Shown here one piece after another: positions 26,979 to 35,892 of a stretch of 64,000 bases of DNA. Position numbers and translations under genes: made by a program. This DNA comes from Frateuria sp. Soil773 (lineage in GTDB: Bacteria > Pseudomonadota > Gammaproteobacteria > Xanthomonadales > Rhodanobacteraceae), in the NCBI RefSeq assembly GCF_001428405.1, contig NZ_LMSL01000002.1:311275-375274 (forward strand), in the 5' to 3' direction. Each line of letters begins with the position of its first letter. The stretch's first letter is position 1. A model generated the notes under the pieces. The model did not search any database, had not been told where the DNA came from, and saw only the letters and a list, made by a program, of their open reading frames with translations.

Positions 26979-28385
26979 CTACAGCAGCCGGTTCAGCAGC
27001 CGGTCCAGGCGCACCCGGTTGAGCCGGCGCAGCGTCCGCCGCACCGCCGCCGGGTAGCTGCGCGGGCTCTCCAGCGCGCGGTAGTCGTCCAGCCGGGTCG
27101 CATGGCGCAGCAGCGCCTGCCATTCGGCCTGGTGCTGCTCGTGCAGCAGCCCGGCCGGATCGCGCAGCAGCAGGCCGTTCTCCAGGTCCAGCGCCCAGGC
27201 GCGCGGGTTGAGGTTGTTGCCGGTGATCACCGCGCAGTCGTCGTCGACGAACAGCCCCTTCAGGTGGAAGCTGTTGTCGCCGTGCTTCCACAGGTAGACG
27301 TTGAGCTGGCCGCTGGCGACGTGCGCCTGGTGGGCGCGCGCGAAGCGCCGCAGGTTGCCCTCGTACAGGTACGGCAACAGGCCGATCCGGCTGAACGGGC
27401 GGTCCGGCGGGATGTAGAAATCGTTGGCGGTCTTGTCGCCGACCACGATGTCGATCGTGCAGCCGCGCCGCAGCAACTGGCCGACCGCCGCGCGCACCGG
27501 GCGCGGCAGGTTGAAGTACGGCGTCAGCAGCGCGACCCGGCGCCGCGCGCCGCGCAGCAGGGCCAGCAGCGTCTCGTTGAGCTCGTTGCCGGTGCGCCCG
27601 AAGCCGACCAGCGGCGTCACCGCCACCTCGCCCTCGCCGAGCGGGTCGTCCGGCACCGCGTAGCGCGCCTGCTGCAATCGCTGGCGCAGCCGGCGGATCG
27701 CGCCCTGCAGCTCGCGCGTGGACGGCAGCGGCGGCCGGTCCAGCCGGGGCACCGCGTCGCCGTCGCCGAAGCAGTGCCGCACGAACGCGGCCATGCTGTC
27801 GGCGAGCGCGCCGTCGCGGAACAGGTGGTAGCGGTCGAGCCGGTAGCGGCCGTGCCGGGCCAGATAGACGTCGTTGAGGCTGGCGCCGCTGTAGATCACG
27901 GTGTCGTCGATCACGAAGCCCTTCAGGTGCAGCACGCCGAACAGCTCGCGGTTCTGCACCGGCACGCCGTACACCGCGACACCGTCGCCGTGGCGCGCGG
28001 CGTAGTCGCGGTACATCGCGGCATTGCCCTCGCTGTGGCCCTGGCCGATCAGGCCGCGCCGCGCGCGGTGCCAGTCGACGAACACCTCGATCGAGAGCGC
28101 CGGCCGGGCCGCGTGGGCGGCGTACAGCGCGTCCATCAGCTCGCGGCCGGCCTCATCGTCCTGCAGGTACAGCGCCACGATCACGATGCGCCGCCGCGCC
28201 TGGGTGATGTGCTGCAGCAGGCTGCGGCGGAACGCGGCCGGCTCGGTGAGCACGGCGATCGACGTGGCCGGCAGCGCGAACGCCGGCGGCGCGACGGGCG
28301 CGGCGGCGGGCCGGCGACGGAACGGCAGCAGGCGCCGGACCAGTTGGCGCGCGGGCCGGTCCATGGAGCGGGACGGTGGATTCAT
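26979..28385 (-). CDS. pssA: CDP-diacylglycerol-serine O-phosphatidyltransferase (PssA, PLD type)
   Basis: A 468-residue phosphatidylserine synthase of the phospholipase D superfamily, the first step toward phosphatidylethanolamine. The first HKD-like block reads VLHLKGFVIDD followed by VIYSGASLNDVYLARHG; the second reads FHLKGLFVDDD then ITGNNLNPRAWALDLENG. VGDKTANDFYIP and the basic C-terminal RRTLRRLNRVRLDRLLNRLL match E. coli PssA closely. It has a slightly longer, Pro/Ala-rich N-terminus; a second ATG at 28364 is possible. It complements plsB elsewhere in the window as a phospholipid synthesis gene. It converges with the GNAT gene. Confidence 0.93.
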   Translation of the reverse strand: MNPPSRSMDRPARQLVRRLLPFRRRPAAAPVAPPAFALPATSIAVLTEPAAFRRSLLQHITQARRRIVIVALYLQDDEAGRELMDALYAAHAARPALSIEVFVDWHRARRGLIGQGHSEGNAAMYRDYAARHGDGVAVYGVPVQNRELFGVLHLKGFVIDDTVIYSGASLNDVYLARHGRYRLDRYHLFRDGALADSMAAFVRHCFGDGDAVPRLDRPPLPSTRELQGAIRRLRQRLQQARYAVPDDPLGEGEVAVTPLVGFGRTGNELNETLLALLRGARRRVALLTPYFNLPRPVRAAVGQLLRRGCTIDIVVGDKTANDFYIPPDRPFSRIGLLPYLYEGNLRRFARAHQAHVASGQLNVYLWKHGDNSFHLKGLFVDDDCAVITGNNLNPRAWALDLENGLLLRDPAGLLHEQHQAEWQALLRHATRLDDYRALESPRSYPAAVRRTLRRLNRVRLDRLLNRLL

Positions 28386-28422
28386 GGGCCGCGATATTAG
28401 CGCGGCCCCCGTGATCGGCGGC

Positions 28423-29421
28423 TCAGCCGTGGTGCGGCCGCACCTCGATCGTCGCGGTCATGCCGGCGGCGAGCACGGTGCCGGCCGGCAGCCGGTCGGC
28501 GTCGATCGCGATGCGCACCGGCACGCGCTGGGCCAGCCGCACCCAGTTGAAGGTGGGATTGACGTCGGCCAGCAGGTCGCTGCCGGTGGGGTTGTCGCGG
28601 TCGGTGATGCCGCGCGCGATGCCGCTGATCGTGCCCTTGAGGTGCACGCCGCCGGCCATCAGGCGGATGTCCACCGGGTCGCCCACGCGCAGTTGCGGCA
28701 GCTTGGTTTCCTCGAAGTAGCCGTAGATGTAGTAGCCGTGGCTGTCGATCAGCGCCAGCCGGGGGCTGCCGGTGGCGGCGTAGTCGCCGACGCGGATGTC
28801 CAGGTTGGTGACGTAGCCGTCCACCGGCGCGCGCACCTCGGTGCGCTCGAGGTTCAGCCGGGCCAGCTCCAGCGCCACCTGCGCCTGCTCCACCGCGGCC
28901 CTGGCCTGCTCGCGTGCGGAGCCGGCCTGGTGGCCGCTGGCCTGCGCCTGCTGCCAGGTGGCGCGGGCGGAGTTGGCGGCGGACTGCGCGTCGGTGCGGT
29001 CTTCCAGCGCGATCAGGTCGCCGAGCTTCTGGCGGCGCCGCGCCTGCTGCTGGCGCATCTCGAAATCGGCCTTGCGCGCGGCGGCGGTGGCCAACGCGGC
29101 GTCGATGCTGGCGCCGGCCGAGCGCGCGTTCGCCTCGGCGGCGGCGAGGTTGGCCTCGGCCTGGGCCAGCGCGTTGCGGTAGCGCTCCTGGTCGACCGCG
29201 AACAACAGGTCGCCCTTGCGCACGAGCTGGTTGTCGCGCACCGCCACCGCGGTGACCAGGCCGGACACGTCCGGCGCCACGCGCACCACTTCGGCGCGCA
29301 CGCGGCCGTCGCGGGTCCACGGCGAATAGAGGTAGTGCTTCCACAGCGCGTGGCCGAGCAGCAGGGCGACGACGACGACGACGGCGGTTATCAGGAAGCG
29401 CAGCAGCGATTGGATTTTCAT
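28423..29421 (-). CDS. HlyD-family periplasmic adaptor of a FUSC efflux system (AaeA-like)
   Basis: A 332-residue membrane fusion protein. One N-terminal membrane anchor (about residues 8-26) is followed by the lipoyl/barrel-sandwich half-motif VRVAPDVSGLVTAVAVRDNQLVRKGD, a long alpha-helical hairpin rich in Ala and Gln (about 80-185), the second lipoyl half with VRAPVDGYVTNLDIRVGDY, and a beta-barrel domain to the end. It is the last gene of the operon marR-FUSC-DUF1656-hlyD and lies 10 bases after the DUF1656 gene. By analogy with AaeXAB it would link the inner-membrane FUSC protein to an outer-membrane channel for aromatic acid export. Confidence 0.9.
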   Translation of the reverse strand: MKIQSLLRFLITAVVVVVALLLGHALWKHYLYSPWTRDGRVRAEVVRVAPDVSGLVTAVAVRDNQLVRKGDLLFAVDQERYRNALAQAEANLAAAEANARSAGASIDAALATAAARKADFEMRQQQARRRQKLGDLIALEDRTDAQSAANSARATWQQAQASGHQAGSAREQARAAVEQAQVALELARLNLERTEVRAPVDGYVTNLDIRVGDYAATGSPRLALIDSHGYYIYGYFEETKLPQLRVGDPVDIRLMAGGVHLKGTISGIARGITDRDNPTGSDLLADVNPTFNWVRLAQRVPVRIAIDADRLPAGTVLAAGMTATIEVRPHHG

Positions 29422-29431
29422 GGGAGGCGAC

Positions 29432-29632
29432 TCAACGGATCAACGACAGTCCGGCGATGCCGAACAGGCAGACGAACAGGGCCAGCCGCAGCAGCGCCGG
29501 ATGCCACACGCGGCGGTAGGCGCCGAGGTGGCCCAGCAGCAGGTCGAGCAGGACCATCAGCAGCAGGCAGCCGACGAACACCGGCAGCAGGCCGGGCATC
29601 AACATGCCGTAGAAGGCGATTTCACGGGGCAT
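29432..29632 (-). CDS. DUF1656 (AaeX-like) small membrane protein
   Basis: A 66-residue protein starting MPREIAFYGMLMPGLLPVFV with two membrane helices (about residues 8-30 and 44-62), the standard form of DUF1656 proteins that accompany FUSC-type aromatic acid exporters. GGGAG stands 7-8 bases before the ATG at 29632 but almost touches the alternative ATG at 29638, so 29632 is preferred. It overlaps the end of the FUSC gene by 11 bases. Its exact role in the transporter is not established. Confidence 0.88.
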   Translation of the reverse strand: MPREIAFYGMLMPGLLPVFVGCLLLMVLLDLLLGHLGAYRRVWHPALLRLALFVCLFGIAGLSLIR

Positions 29633-31721
29633 GGGCATTCTCCCTGGGCGCCGCGGCGCGCACGGCGGCGGCCAGCGGCGACTCGTCGTCGCGCAGCGCG
29701 CTGCGCAACTGGTAAAGGTGGTTGCGCACGGCCGGCGGCGCCACCGCGATGGCGGCGTCCACCGCGCGGTCGGCGGCCTCCCGGCGGGCGGTGCCGGGCC
29801 AGCGGTACAGCTGTGCCACCGCCTGCACGGCGGCGCCGCAGGTGGCGCGCGCGGCCGGCGGCAGCTCGCCGGCGGCGAGGTCCTGGCGCAGCTCGATCAC
29901 CGCGCGGCCGCTTTCCTGCACCGCCAGCGACCACGCCAGCAGGGTGCGCGATTCGGCGCTGCCCGGCCGCGTATGCGTCACCGCCTGCAACAGCAGGTCG
30001 CGTCCCAGGCTCTCGAAACGCCACGACAGGCCTTCCAGCGGCGCCGTGGCGGCCAGCCACACCAGCCGGCGCAACTGGCGCAGCCTGCGCTGCCAGCCGG
30101 CCAGGCCCGGCAGCAGCATGAAGGCCGCGCCCGACAGCGCCAGCCCGGCCAGTTGCGCGATGGCGTCGTTGAAGAAGTGTTCCGGGTCGTAGACCATCGG
30201 GTTCTTCAGCGCCAGGATGTAGACGAAGCCCAGCGTGTAGCCGGCGCCGACGCCCGGCAGGGTGTCGCGGGTGCTGAGGTAGGGGCCGATCAGCAGCAGC
30301 GGCAGCGTCGCCGCCACCAGCATCACGAAGCCGTCGCTGCCGGGCAGCAGGCCGAACACCACCACCGCCGCCCCGATCATGCCCGCCGCGTAGCCGTAGA
30401 GCGTGCGCGTCACGGCGCCGATCGGGTTGGGCGAGGCGCCCATCAGCCCGCTGAAGATCGTCGCCAGCAGCATCGCGCTGGAACCGAAGGCCCAGCCGCT
30501 GGCCAGCCAGAACGCGCTCAGCGCGGCCATCGTGAGGAAGGTGCGCAGCACCGCCAGGCCGGCACCGGCGAGGTCGTTGCCGCGGCTGAAGTGCACCCGC
30601 TCCACGCTGCCGTGGACGGCGGCGCCGGCGCGCAGGGCGACCTCGGTGGCGACGAAGGCGTGCAGTTCGTCGACGAAGCGCGCCAGCAGCGCCGCGCCGG
30701 TGTCGAACTCGGTCGCCGCCGCGGCGTCGGCGAGGCCGGCGCGCAGGGCGGCGGCGCGCGCCGGCAGCGCCTGCGCGCAGGCCAGCAGTTGCGGCGCCAG
30801 CGAATCCAGGCCGTCGTCCGGCTGCCCGGGCGCCGGCGTGAGTGCGACGCCGAGCGGGCGGTACAGCGCGATCAGCGCCTGCACCACCGCATCGCTGCCG
30901 CCGCGCTGCATCCGGTTGATCAGGTGGTGCAGCGAGTGGAAGCTGGTCGCCGCGGCCATGTAGCGTTGGTTGAGCAGGCGCATGCGGCGGCTGCGCAGGC
31001 GTATCTCCGGATCCTCGAAGATCACCGAGGCGCGCAGGTCTTCCAACTGCACCGCCGCGCGCACCGAGGCGAGCTGCGCATCCTCCATCGCCTCGCGCGG
31101 GATGCTGCCGGCGGTGCTGCCGCGCACGAACGCGACGAACTCGCCGAAATGCGCGCGCGCGTTCCGCCGCAGCATCGGCCGCAGCCGCTCCGGCAGCACC
31201 AGTTCGCTCACCAGCGCCGACACCGCGATGCCCAGCAGCACCTCGCTCACGCGCATCACCGCCGAGTCGAACACGTTGAGCGGGTTGCTCACCGCGGGCA
31301 GCGCCACGATCGCGGCGGTGTAGCCGGCCAGCACGAAGCCGTAGGCCATGAAGTTGCGGTAGAGCATGGCGCCGCCCGCGCACAGCGCCACCCACAGCGA
31401 CAGGCTCAGCAGGAACAGTTCGCGCTGCTGCGGGAACAGCGCCATCATGCCCAGCCCCACCAGGCTGCCGGCCAGCGTGCCGAGGGCGCGGTAGAAGCTC
31501 TTGGCCAGCACCATGCCGCTGTGCGGGTGCATCACGATCGACACCGTGATCATGGTGGTGGCCGGCTGCTCCAGTTGCAGCCACATCGCCAGCCAGCCGC
31601 CCAGGTAGATCGCCAGCACCGACTTCAGCACGAACAGCCAGGCGCGCCGCTCGCCGGCGAGGAAATCGGCCAGCCAGGGCTTGCGCGGGGCGGCGGCATC
31701 GAGGGCGGGAACGGCGGACAT
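29622..31721 (-). CDS. FUSC family inner-membrane efflux protein (AaeB-like)
   Basis: A 699-residue protein with two clusters of membrane helices (about residues 25-180 and 370-510) separated by and followed by large soluble domains, as in AaeB. The first cluster has TMITVSIVMHPHSGMVLAKSFYRALGTLAG (two-part motif: MHPHSG and KSFYRALGTLAG), the signature of fusaric acid resistance-type exporters. AaeB in E. coli exports hydroxylated aromatic acids; here the substrate is inferred only. The gene follows marR after 3 bases and overlaps the DUF1656 gene, so all four genes are surely one operon. Confidence 0.92.
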   Translation of the reverse strand: MSAVPALDAAAPRKPWLADFLAGERRAWLFVLKSVLAIYLGGWLAMWLQLEQPATTMITVSIVMHPHSGMVLAKSFYRALGTLAGSLVGLGMMALFPQQRELFLLSLSLWVALCAGGAMLYRNFMAYGFVLAGYTAAIVALPAVSNPLNVFDSAVMRVSEVLLGIAVSALVSELVLPERLRPMLRRNARAHFGEFVAFVRGSTAGSIPREAMEDAQLASVRAAVQLEDLRASVIFEDPEIRLRSRRMRLLNQRYMAAATSFHSLHHLINRMQRGGSDAVVQALIALYRPLGVALTPAPGQPDDGLDSLAPQLLACAQALPARAAALRAGLADAAAATEFDTGAALLARFVDELHAFVATEVALRAGAAVHGSVERVHFSRGNDLAGAGLAVLRTFLTMAALSAFWLASGWAFGSSAMLLATIFSGLMGASPNPIGAVTRTLYGYAAGMIGAAVVVFGLLPGSDGFVMLVAATLPLLLIGPYLSTRDTLPGVGAGYTLGFVYILALKNPMVYDPEHFFNDAIAQLAGLALSGAAFMLLPGLAGWQRRLRQLRRLVWLAATAPLEGLSWRFESLGRDLLLQAVTHTRPGSAESRTLLAWSLAVQESGRAVIELRQDLAAGELPPAARATCGAAVQAVAQLYRWPGTARREAADRAVDAAIAVAPPAVRNHLYQLRSALRDDESPLAAAVRAAAPRENAHAP

Positions 31722-31724
31722 CGC

Positions 31725-32219
31725 TCAGGCCTGTTCGAGCCGGTCCAGGAACTTCTTCAGCAGCGTCTCGAGCTGCGCCATCTCCTGCGGCCGCAGGCCG
31801 GCGGTCTGCCGCTCCAGCAGGGTGCAGATGTCCGGCAGGAAGCTCTCGATCATCGCGACACCGTCTCCGGTCAGCGTGAGCGCGATCTTGCGGCGATCCT
31901 CGTCGCTGGCCGTCCGCTCGATCAGTCCCTTGTCGCACAGGCCGTTCGTCAGGCGCGTGATGTTGGCCGACTTCTCGCCTGCCGCCTCGGCCAGCTGCGA
32001 GGGGTTCAGCGTATATCCCTCGGTGCCGTACAGCATCATCAGCAGGTTGTATTCCGGATGGTTGATCGCCCACGGCTTGAGCAGGGCGTTGGCGTCGTCG
32101 TGCACGCGTTTGTAGATGTGCTTGATCAGGCGCACCAGCACCGCCGGCTCGCGCGGGAACGCCGGATGCCGCTGGCAGGTGATCGCCAGGCGCTGTTCGG
32201 TGGGTTGGAAGCTGCTCAT
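31725..32219 (-). CDS. MarR family transcriptional regulator of the efflux operon
   Basis: A 164-residue winged-helix regulator. The DNA-binding core (about residues 55-115) reads LLMMLYGTEGYTLNPSQLAEAAGEKSANITRLTNGLCDKGLIER and then the wing SDEDRRKIALTLT (given here as family landmarks: SQLAEAAG helix, NITRLTNGL recognition helix, DRRK wing). Helices at both ends form the dimer interface. Being the first gene of the FUSC operon, and preceded by a promoter overlapped by an inverted repeat, it is most likely an autorepressor released by an aromatic ligand. Confidence 0.93.
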   Translation of the reverse strand: MSSFQPTEQRLAITCQRHPAFPREPAVLVRLIKHIYKRVHDDANALLKPWAINHPEYNLLMMLYGTEGYTLNPSQLAEAAGEKSANITRLTNGLCDKGLIERTASDEDRRKIALTLTGDGVAMIESFLPDICTLLERQTAGLRPQEMAQLETLLKKFLDRLEQA

Positions 32220-32250
32220 CGTCGGCCGGCCTCGTAGATGACGTGGCAGT

Positions 32251-32283
32251 ATTATATATATGTACTATTTAGAGATAAAGTAC
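32251..32283 (-). promoter_or_regulatory. promoter and candidate MarR operator of the FUSC operon
   Basis: On the minus strand, a perfect -10 TATAAT (complement 32251-32256) lies 17 bases from TTTATC (complement 32274-32279). An inverted repeat GTACT (32262-32266) and AGTAC (32279-32283), with a 12-base A/T-rich centre, covers the spacer and -35. The whole stretch is strikingly A/T-rich against a GC-rich background. Binding here would block RNA polymerase and so autoregulate marR. Confidence 0.65.
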
Positions 32284-32359
32284 CTGCCTGAACGGCCGTT
32301 GTAGTGCAGATACCTAGCCTGCGCCAAGAGCTTCTCCCAGGCGTCCCCTACCTACGGGG

Positions 32360-32448
32360 CGTCATCCCAGCGAAAGCTGGGATCCAGTGCCTCTAAGGTT
32401 TGGGGACAGGGGGAAAGTCGCTGGATTCCTGCTTTCGCAGGAATGACG
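32360..32448. repeat. dispersed inverted repeat, copy 5
   Basis: Arms at 32360-32387 and 32421-32448 are inverted copies with four differences. The left hairpin core is CCAGC-GAAA-GCTGG and the right (read inverted) is CCTGC-GAAA-GCAGG, so the differences are paired and each arm still folds. It lies in the 346-base gap between marR and the RND pump gene; the remainder of that gap (32449-32565) shows no gene. Confidence 0.9.
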
Positions 32449-32565
32449 AGGGGGGAGCCTGTCACGCGGCGCGGCAACGGCCTTCCGGGCCGCGCTGCGG
32501 GATCGCCGGCAACGGCATCGTCTTCTTGGCCGGAACGCCGCGCCGTCGCTCCGGCGCGCGGCGGA

Positions 32566-35500
32566 CTACGAGCGGGCCTGGCCCGGCGCCGGCAGCAGAG
32601 CGCGGCCCTGCCTGCGCGCACGCCATGCCTTCCAGCGCGCGCCGAGGCAGGAGAAGACCACGTACAGGGCAGGCGTGCTGAGCAGGGTCAGGCTCTGCGA
32701 GATCAGCAGGCCGCCGATCATCGCGATGCCGAGCGGGCGGCGCAGCTCCGAGCCTTCGCCCAGGCCGATCGCGATCGGCAGCGCGGCGAGGATCGCCACC
32801 ATCGTGGTCATCATGATCGGGCGGAAGCGCACGACGCACGCCTCGCGCGCCGCCTCCAGCGGGCTCTTGCCGTGCTCGCGCTCGGCGACCAGGGCGAAGT
32901 CGATCATCATGATCGCGTTCTTCTTCACGATGCCGATCAAGAGCACCATCGCGATCTGCGACACCACCGACAGCTCGGTGCCGGTGATCCACAAGGCGAG
33001 CAGCGCGCCGACGCCGGCCGCCGGCAGGGTGGACAGGATCGTCACCGGGTGGATCAGGCTCTCGTACAGCATGCCCAGCACGATGTAGACCGTGAGCACC
33101 GCCGCCAGCACCAGCCACAGCATGCCGCTCTGCGACTGCTGGAAGCGGCGGAAGTCGCCGCCCACGTTGAGCTTGATGTCGCCCGGCATGCGCATGTTGT
33201 CGACGGTGTGCTGGATGATCGCCATCGCCTCGCCCATGCTCGCGCCCGGCGCGAGGTTGAAGCTCAGGTCCATCGTGGTGTACTGGTTCTGGTGGGTGAT
33301 CTGCGAAGGCGCCAGCCCCGGCTCCTGCCGCGCGAAGGCGGTGAGCGGGATCATCTCGCCCTTGTCCGAGCGCACGTAGATGCGGTTGATCGCCGCCGGC
33401 GTGGCGGTCTGCGACGGCAGCGCGTTGATCACCACCTTGTACTGGTTGATGTCGGAGTAGATCGTCGACACCTGGCGCTGGCCGAACGCGTTGTACAGCG
33501 CGCCGTCGATGGTGCCGATCGACACGCCCAGGCGCGCCGCCTTGTCGCGGTCGATCACCACGTTCTGGCGCAGGCCGGCCTCGTCCACGTCCGAGCCGAC
33601 GTCCTTCAGCTTGGGGTTCTTCTTCAGCTCGTTGACCAGCTTCGGCAGCCAGGCCTGCAGCTCGGCGAGGTCGTTGCCCTGCAGCGACACCTGGTACTGC
33701 GCGCCCTGGCTGCTGCCGCCACCGCCGCCGCTGGGCAGGTCCTGGATCGGCCGCAGCCGCACGTTCAGGTCGGGATAGCGCTGCGCCTTGGCGCTGAGCC
33801 GCGCCAGCACCGCGAAGGTGTCGTCCTTGCGCCCCTGCGCGTGCGTGCGAAGCTCGATGTTGAACGAGCCGCTGGTGCCCTGCCGGCTGGTGCCCAGGCG
33901 CGAGCTCACCGCCGCCACGTCCGGGTCGGCCAGCAGCATGTCGGTGATGCGCCGCTGCCGCGCGATCGTCTCCTCGAACGACACCGTGGCGCTGGAGCTG
34001 GCGCGGCCCCACAAGAGCCCGGTGTCCTGCGGCGGGAACAGGCCGCTCTGCACCACCCCGAACAGGTACCAGGTGGCGGCGATCAGCGCCAGCGGGGTCA
34101 GCGACAGCAGCAGCGCATGGCGCAGCGAGAAGTTCAGCGCGCGGGTGTACACGCCCAGCATGCCGGCATGGAAGCGGTCCAGCGCGCGACCCAGCCGGCT
34201 GGGTCGCTCCGGCTCGCGGTGGCCGTTGAGGAAGCGCCCGCACAGCGACGGCGTCAGCGTCAGCGAGATCAGCGCCGACATCGCGATCGCCGCGACCAGG
34301 GTCATCGTGAACTCGTGCATGAACATGCCGGTGATGCCGCCGGCGAACAGCAGCGGGATGAACACCGCGATCAGCGAGGCGGTGATCGAGACGATGGTGA
34401 AGCCGATCTCGCGCGCGCCGGCCAGCGTCGCCTGCAGCCGGGTCATGCCCTGGTCGATGTGGCGGATGATGTTCTCGATCACCACGATCGCGTCGTCGAC
34501 CACGAAGCCGATCGCGATCACCAGCGCCAGCAGGGTGAGGTTGTTGAGCGTGTAGCCGAGCACGTACATCACCACGAACGCGCCCGACAGCGACAGCGGC
34601 ACGGTGATGCCGGCGATCAGGGTCGGCGCCAGCCGGCGCAGGAACAGCGCCATCGTCAGCACCACCATCGCCAGGCTGATGAGCAGCGTGGCCTGCACCT
34701 CGTGCAGCGAGGCGCGGATGGTCGGCGTGCCGTCGAAGTACGGCGTCAGCGTGGTGCCCGGCGACAGGTAGGTGCGCAGTTCGGGGATCTGCGCGCGCAC
34801 GCTGTCCACCGTGGCGATCACGTTGGCGTCGGCCTTCTTGTAGACGTACATCAGCACGGCCGGCTGATGCTGGAACCAGGCGGCCTGGTAGGCGTCCTGC
34901 TGGCCGGAATAGACCGTCGCCACGTCCGACAGCCGGATCGGCGTGCCGTTGCGCGTCGCCACCACCAGGCCGGCGAAGTCGTCCGCGGTGTGCAACTGGT
35001 CGTTGGCGGTGATCGCCATGGTGGTCTTGCCGTTGGACAGGAAGCCCTGCGGCGAGGTCACGTTGGCCGCCACCAGGGCGTTGCGGATCTGGTCGGGCGA
35101 CAGCCCCATCGCGTTGAGCGCCTGCAGGTTCAGGTCGACCCGGATCGCCGGCGTGGCGGCGCCGGCGATCTCCACCGAGGACACGCCGGAAAGCTGGCGC
35201 AGCCGCTGCGCCAGCAGCGAGTCGGCGAGGTTGTACAGGTCGGCGGCGTCCTGCGTGTCCGAGGTCAGCGCGAACGCGATGATCGGGTCGTCGTTCGGGT
35301 TGGCCTTCTGGTAGCTCGGCGCGTTGTTGAGCCCGGCCGGCAGGTCGGGCGCCGCGGCATTGATCGCCGCCTGCACGTCGCGCGCGGCCGAATCCAGGTC
35401 GCGCCCGTTCTGGAAGATCATGAATACCGACGCGCTGCCCTCGGAGCTGTTGGAGCGCATCGTGTCGATGCCGGGCACCTGGCCCAGGTGCCGTTCCAGC

Positions 35501-35697
35501 GGCGCGGCCACGGTGGAGGCCATGGTGCTGGCGTCGGCGCCCGCCTGCTGCGCCTGCACGAAGATCGCCGGGAACTGCATGTTCGGCAGCGCGGCCACGC
35601 CGAGCAGCGCGTAGCAGATCATGCCGGCGATGAAGATGCCGGCGGCCAGCAGGGTGGTGCCGATCGGGCGGCGGATGAACGGGCCGGAAATATTCAT
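32566..35697 (-). CDS. mdtC: RND efflux pump subunit, MdtC-like
   Basis: A 1043-residue inner-membrane proton-driven drug transporter. It has the RND plan of two repeats, each with one helix, a large periplasmic domain and a helix bundle. It begins MNISGPFIRRPIGTTLLAAG; helix 4 carries FVVDDAIVVIENI with the proton-relay Asp pair, and the second half ends with the typical FRPIMMTTMVAILAALPIAIG. The start at 35697 is the universal one; the frame continues upstream without similarity. By order (adaptor, pump 1, pump 2) it corresponds to MdtC of the heteromeric MdtABC/MuxABC pumps. A 195-base gap with a hairpin separates it from the first pump gene. Confidence 0.9.
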   Translation of the reverse strand: MNISGPFIRRPIGTTLLAAGIFIAGMICYALLGVAALPNMQFPAIFVQAQQAGADASTMASTVAAPLERHLGQVPGIDTMRSNSSEGSASVFMIFQNGRDLDSAARDVQAAINAAAPDLPAGLNNAPSYQKANPNDDPIIAFALTSDTQDAADLYNLADSLLAQRLRQLSGVSSVEIAGAATPAIRVDLNLQALNAMGLSPDQIRNALVAANVTSPQGFLSNGKTTMAITANDQLHTADDFAGLVVATRNGTPIRLSDVATVYSGQQDAYQAAWFQHQPAVLMYVYKKADANVIATVDSVRAQIPELRTYLSPGTTLTPYFDGTPTIRASLHEVQATLLISLAMVVLTMALFLRRLAPTLIAGITVPLSLSGAFVVMYVLGYTLNNLTLLALVIAIGFVVDDAIVVIENIIRHIDQGMTRLQATLAGAREIGFTIVSITASLIAVFIPLLFAGGITGMFMHEFTMTLVAAIAMSALISLTLTPSLCGRFLNGHREPERPSRLGRALDRFHAGMLGVYTRALNFSLRHALLLSLTPLALIAATWYLFGVVQSGLFPPQDTGLLWGRASSSATVSFEETIARQRRITDMLLADPDVAAVSSRLGTSRQGTSGSFNIELRTHAQGRKDDTFAVLARLSAKAQRYPDLNVRLRPIQDLPSGGGGGSSQGAQYQVSLQGNDLAELQAWLPKLVNELKKNPKLKDVGSDVDEAGLRQNVVIDRDKAARLGVSIGTIDGALYNAFGQRQVSTIYSDINQYKVVINALPSQTATPAAINRIYVRSDKGEMIPLTAFARQEPGLAPSQITHQNQYTTMDLSFNLAPGASMGEAMAIIQHTVDNMRMPGDIKLNVGGDFRRFQQSQSGMLWLVLAAVLTVYIVLGMLYESLIHPVTILSTLPAAGVGALLALWITGTELSVVSQIAMVLLIGIVKKNAIMMIDFALVAEREHGKSPLEAAREACVVRFRPIMMTTMVAILAALPIAIGLGEGSELRRPLGIAMIGGLLISQSLTLLSTPALYVVFSCLGARWKAWRARRQGRALLPAPGQARS

Positions 35698-35815
35698 GCG
35701 TACGACGGGGTCGGGCGGCTGGCGGCTGGCAGGGCTGGAAGCGTCATCTCGGTAACAACGCGCCGGCGGCGGATCGGTTGAACCGGCCTCGTGGATGCGG
35801 CCGGCCCACAACGCC

Positions 35816-35848
35816 GAAAGGGGCGTCGGCCCGAGGCCCGCCCCTTTC
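35816..35848. repeat. intercistronic hairpin between the two pump genes
   Basis: GAAAGGGGC (35816-35824) pairs with GCCCCTTTC (35840-35848). Neither strand has a T-run after the stem. It could reduce the amount of mdtC transcript relative to mdtB, or protect mRNA ends, in a system expected to need a set subunit ratio. Confidence 0.5.
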
Positions 35849-35892
35849 GTCGCAAATCACCGGCACCGCGGCACCGGTTCGCCGTCGTCGCC

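Noticed and set aside
35816..35848. Hairpin between mdtB and mdtC as an intrinsic terminator
   Set aside because: Neither strand has a T-run after the stem, so it was kept only as an intercistronic hairpin.
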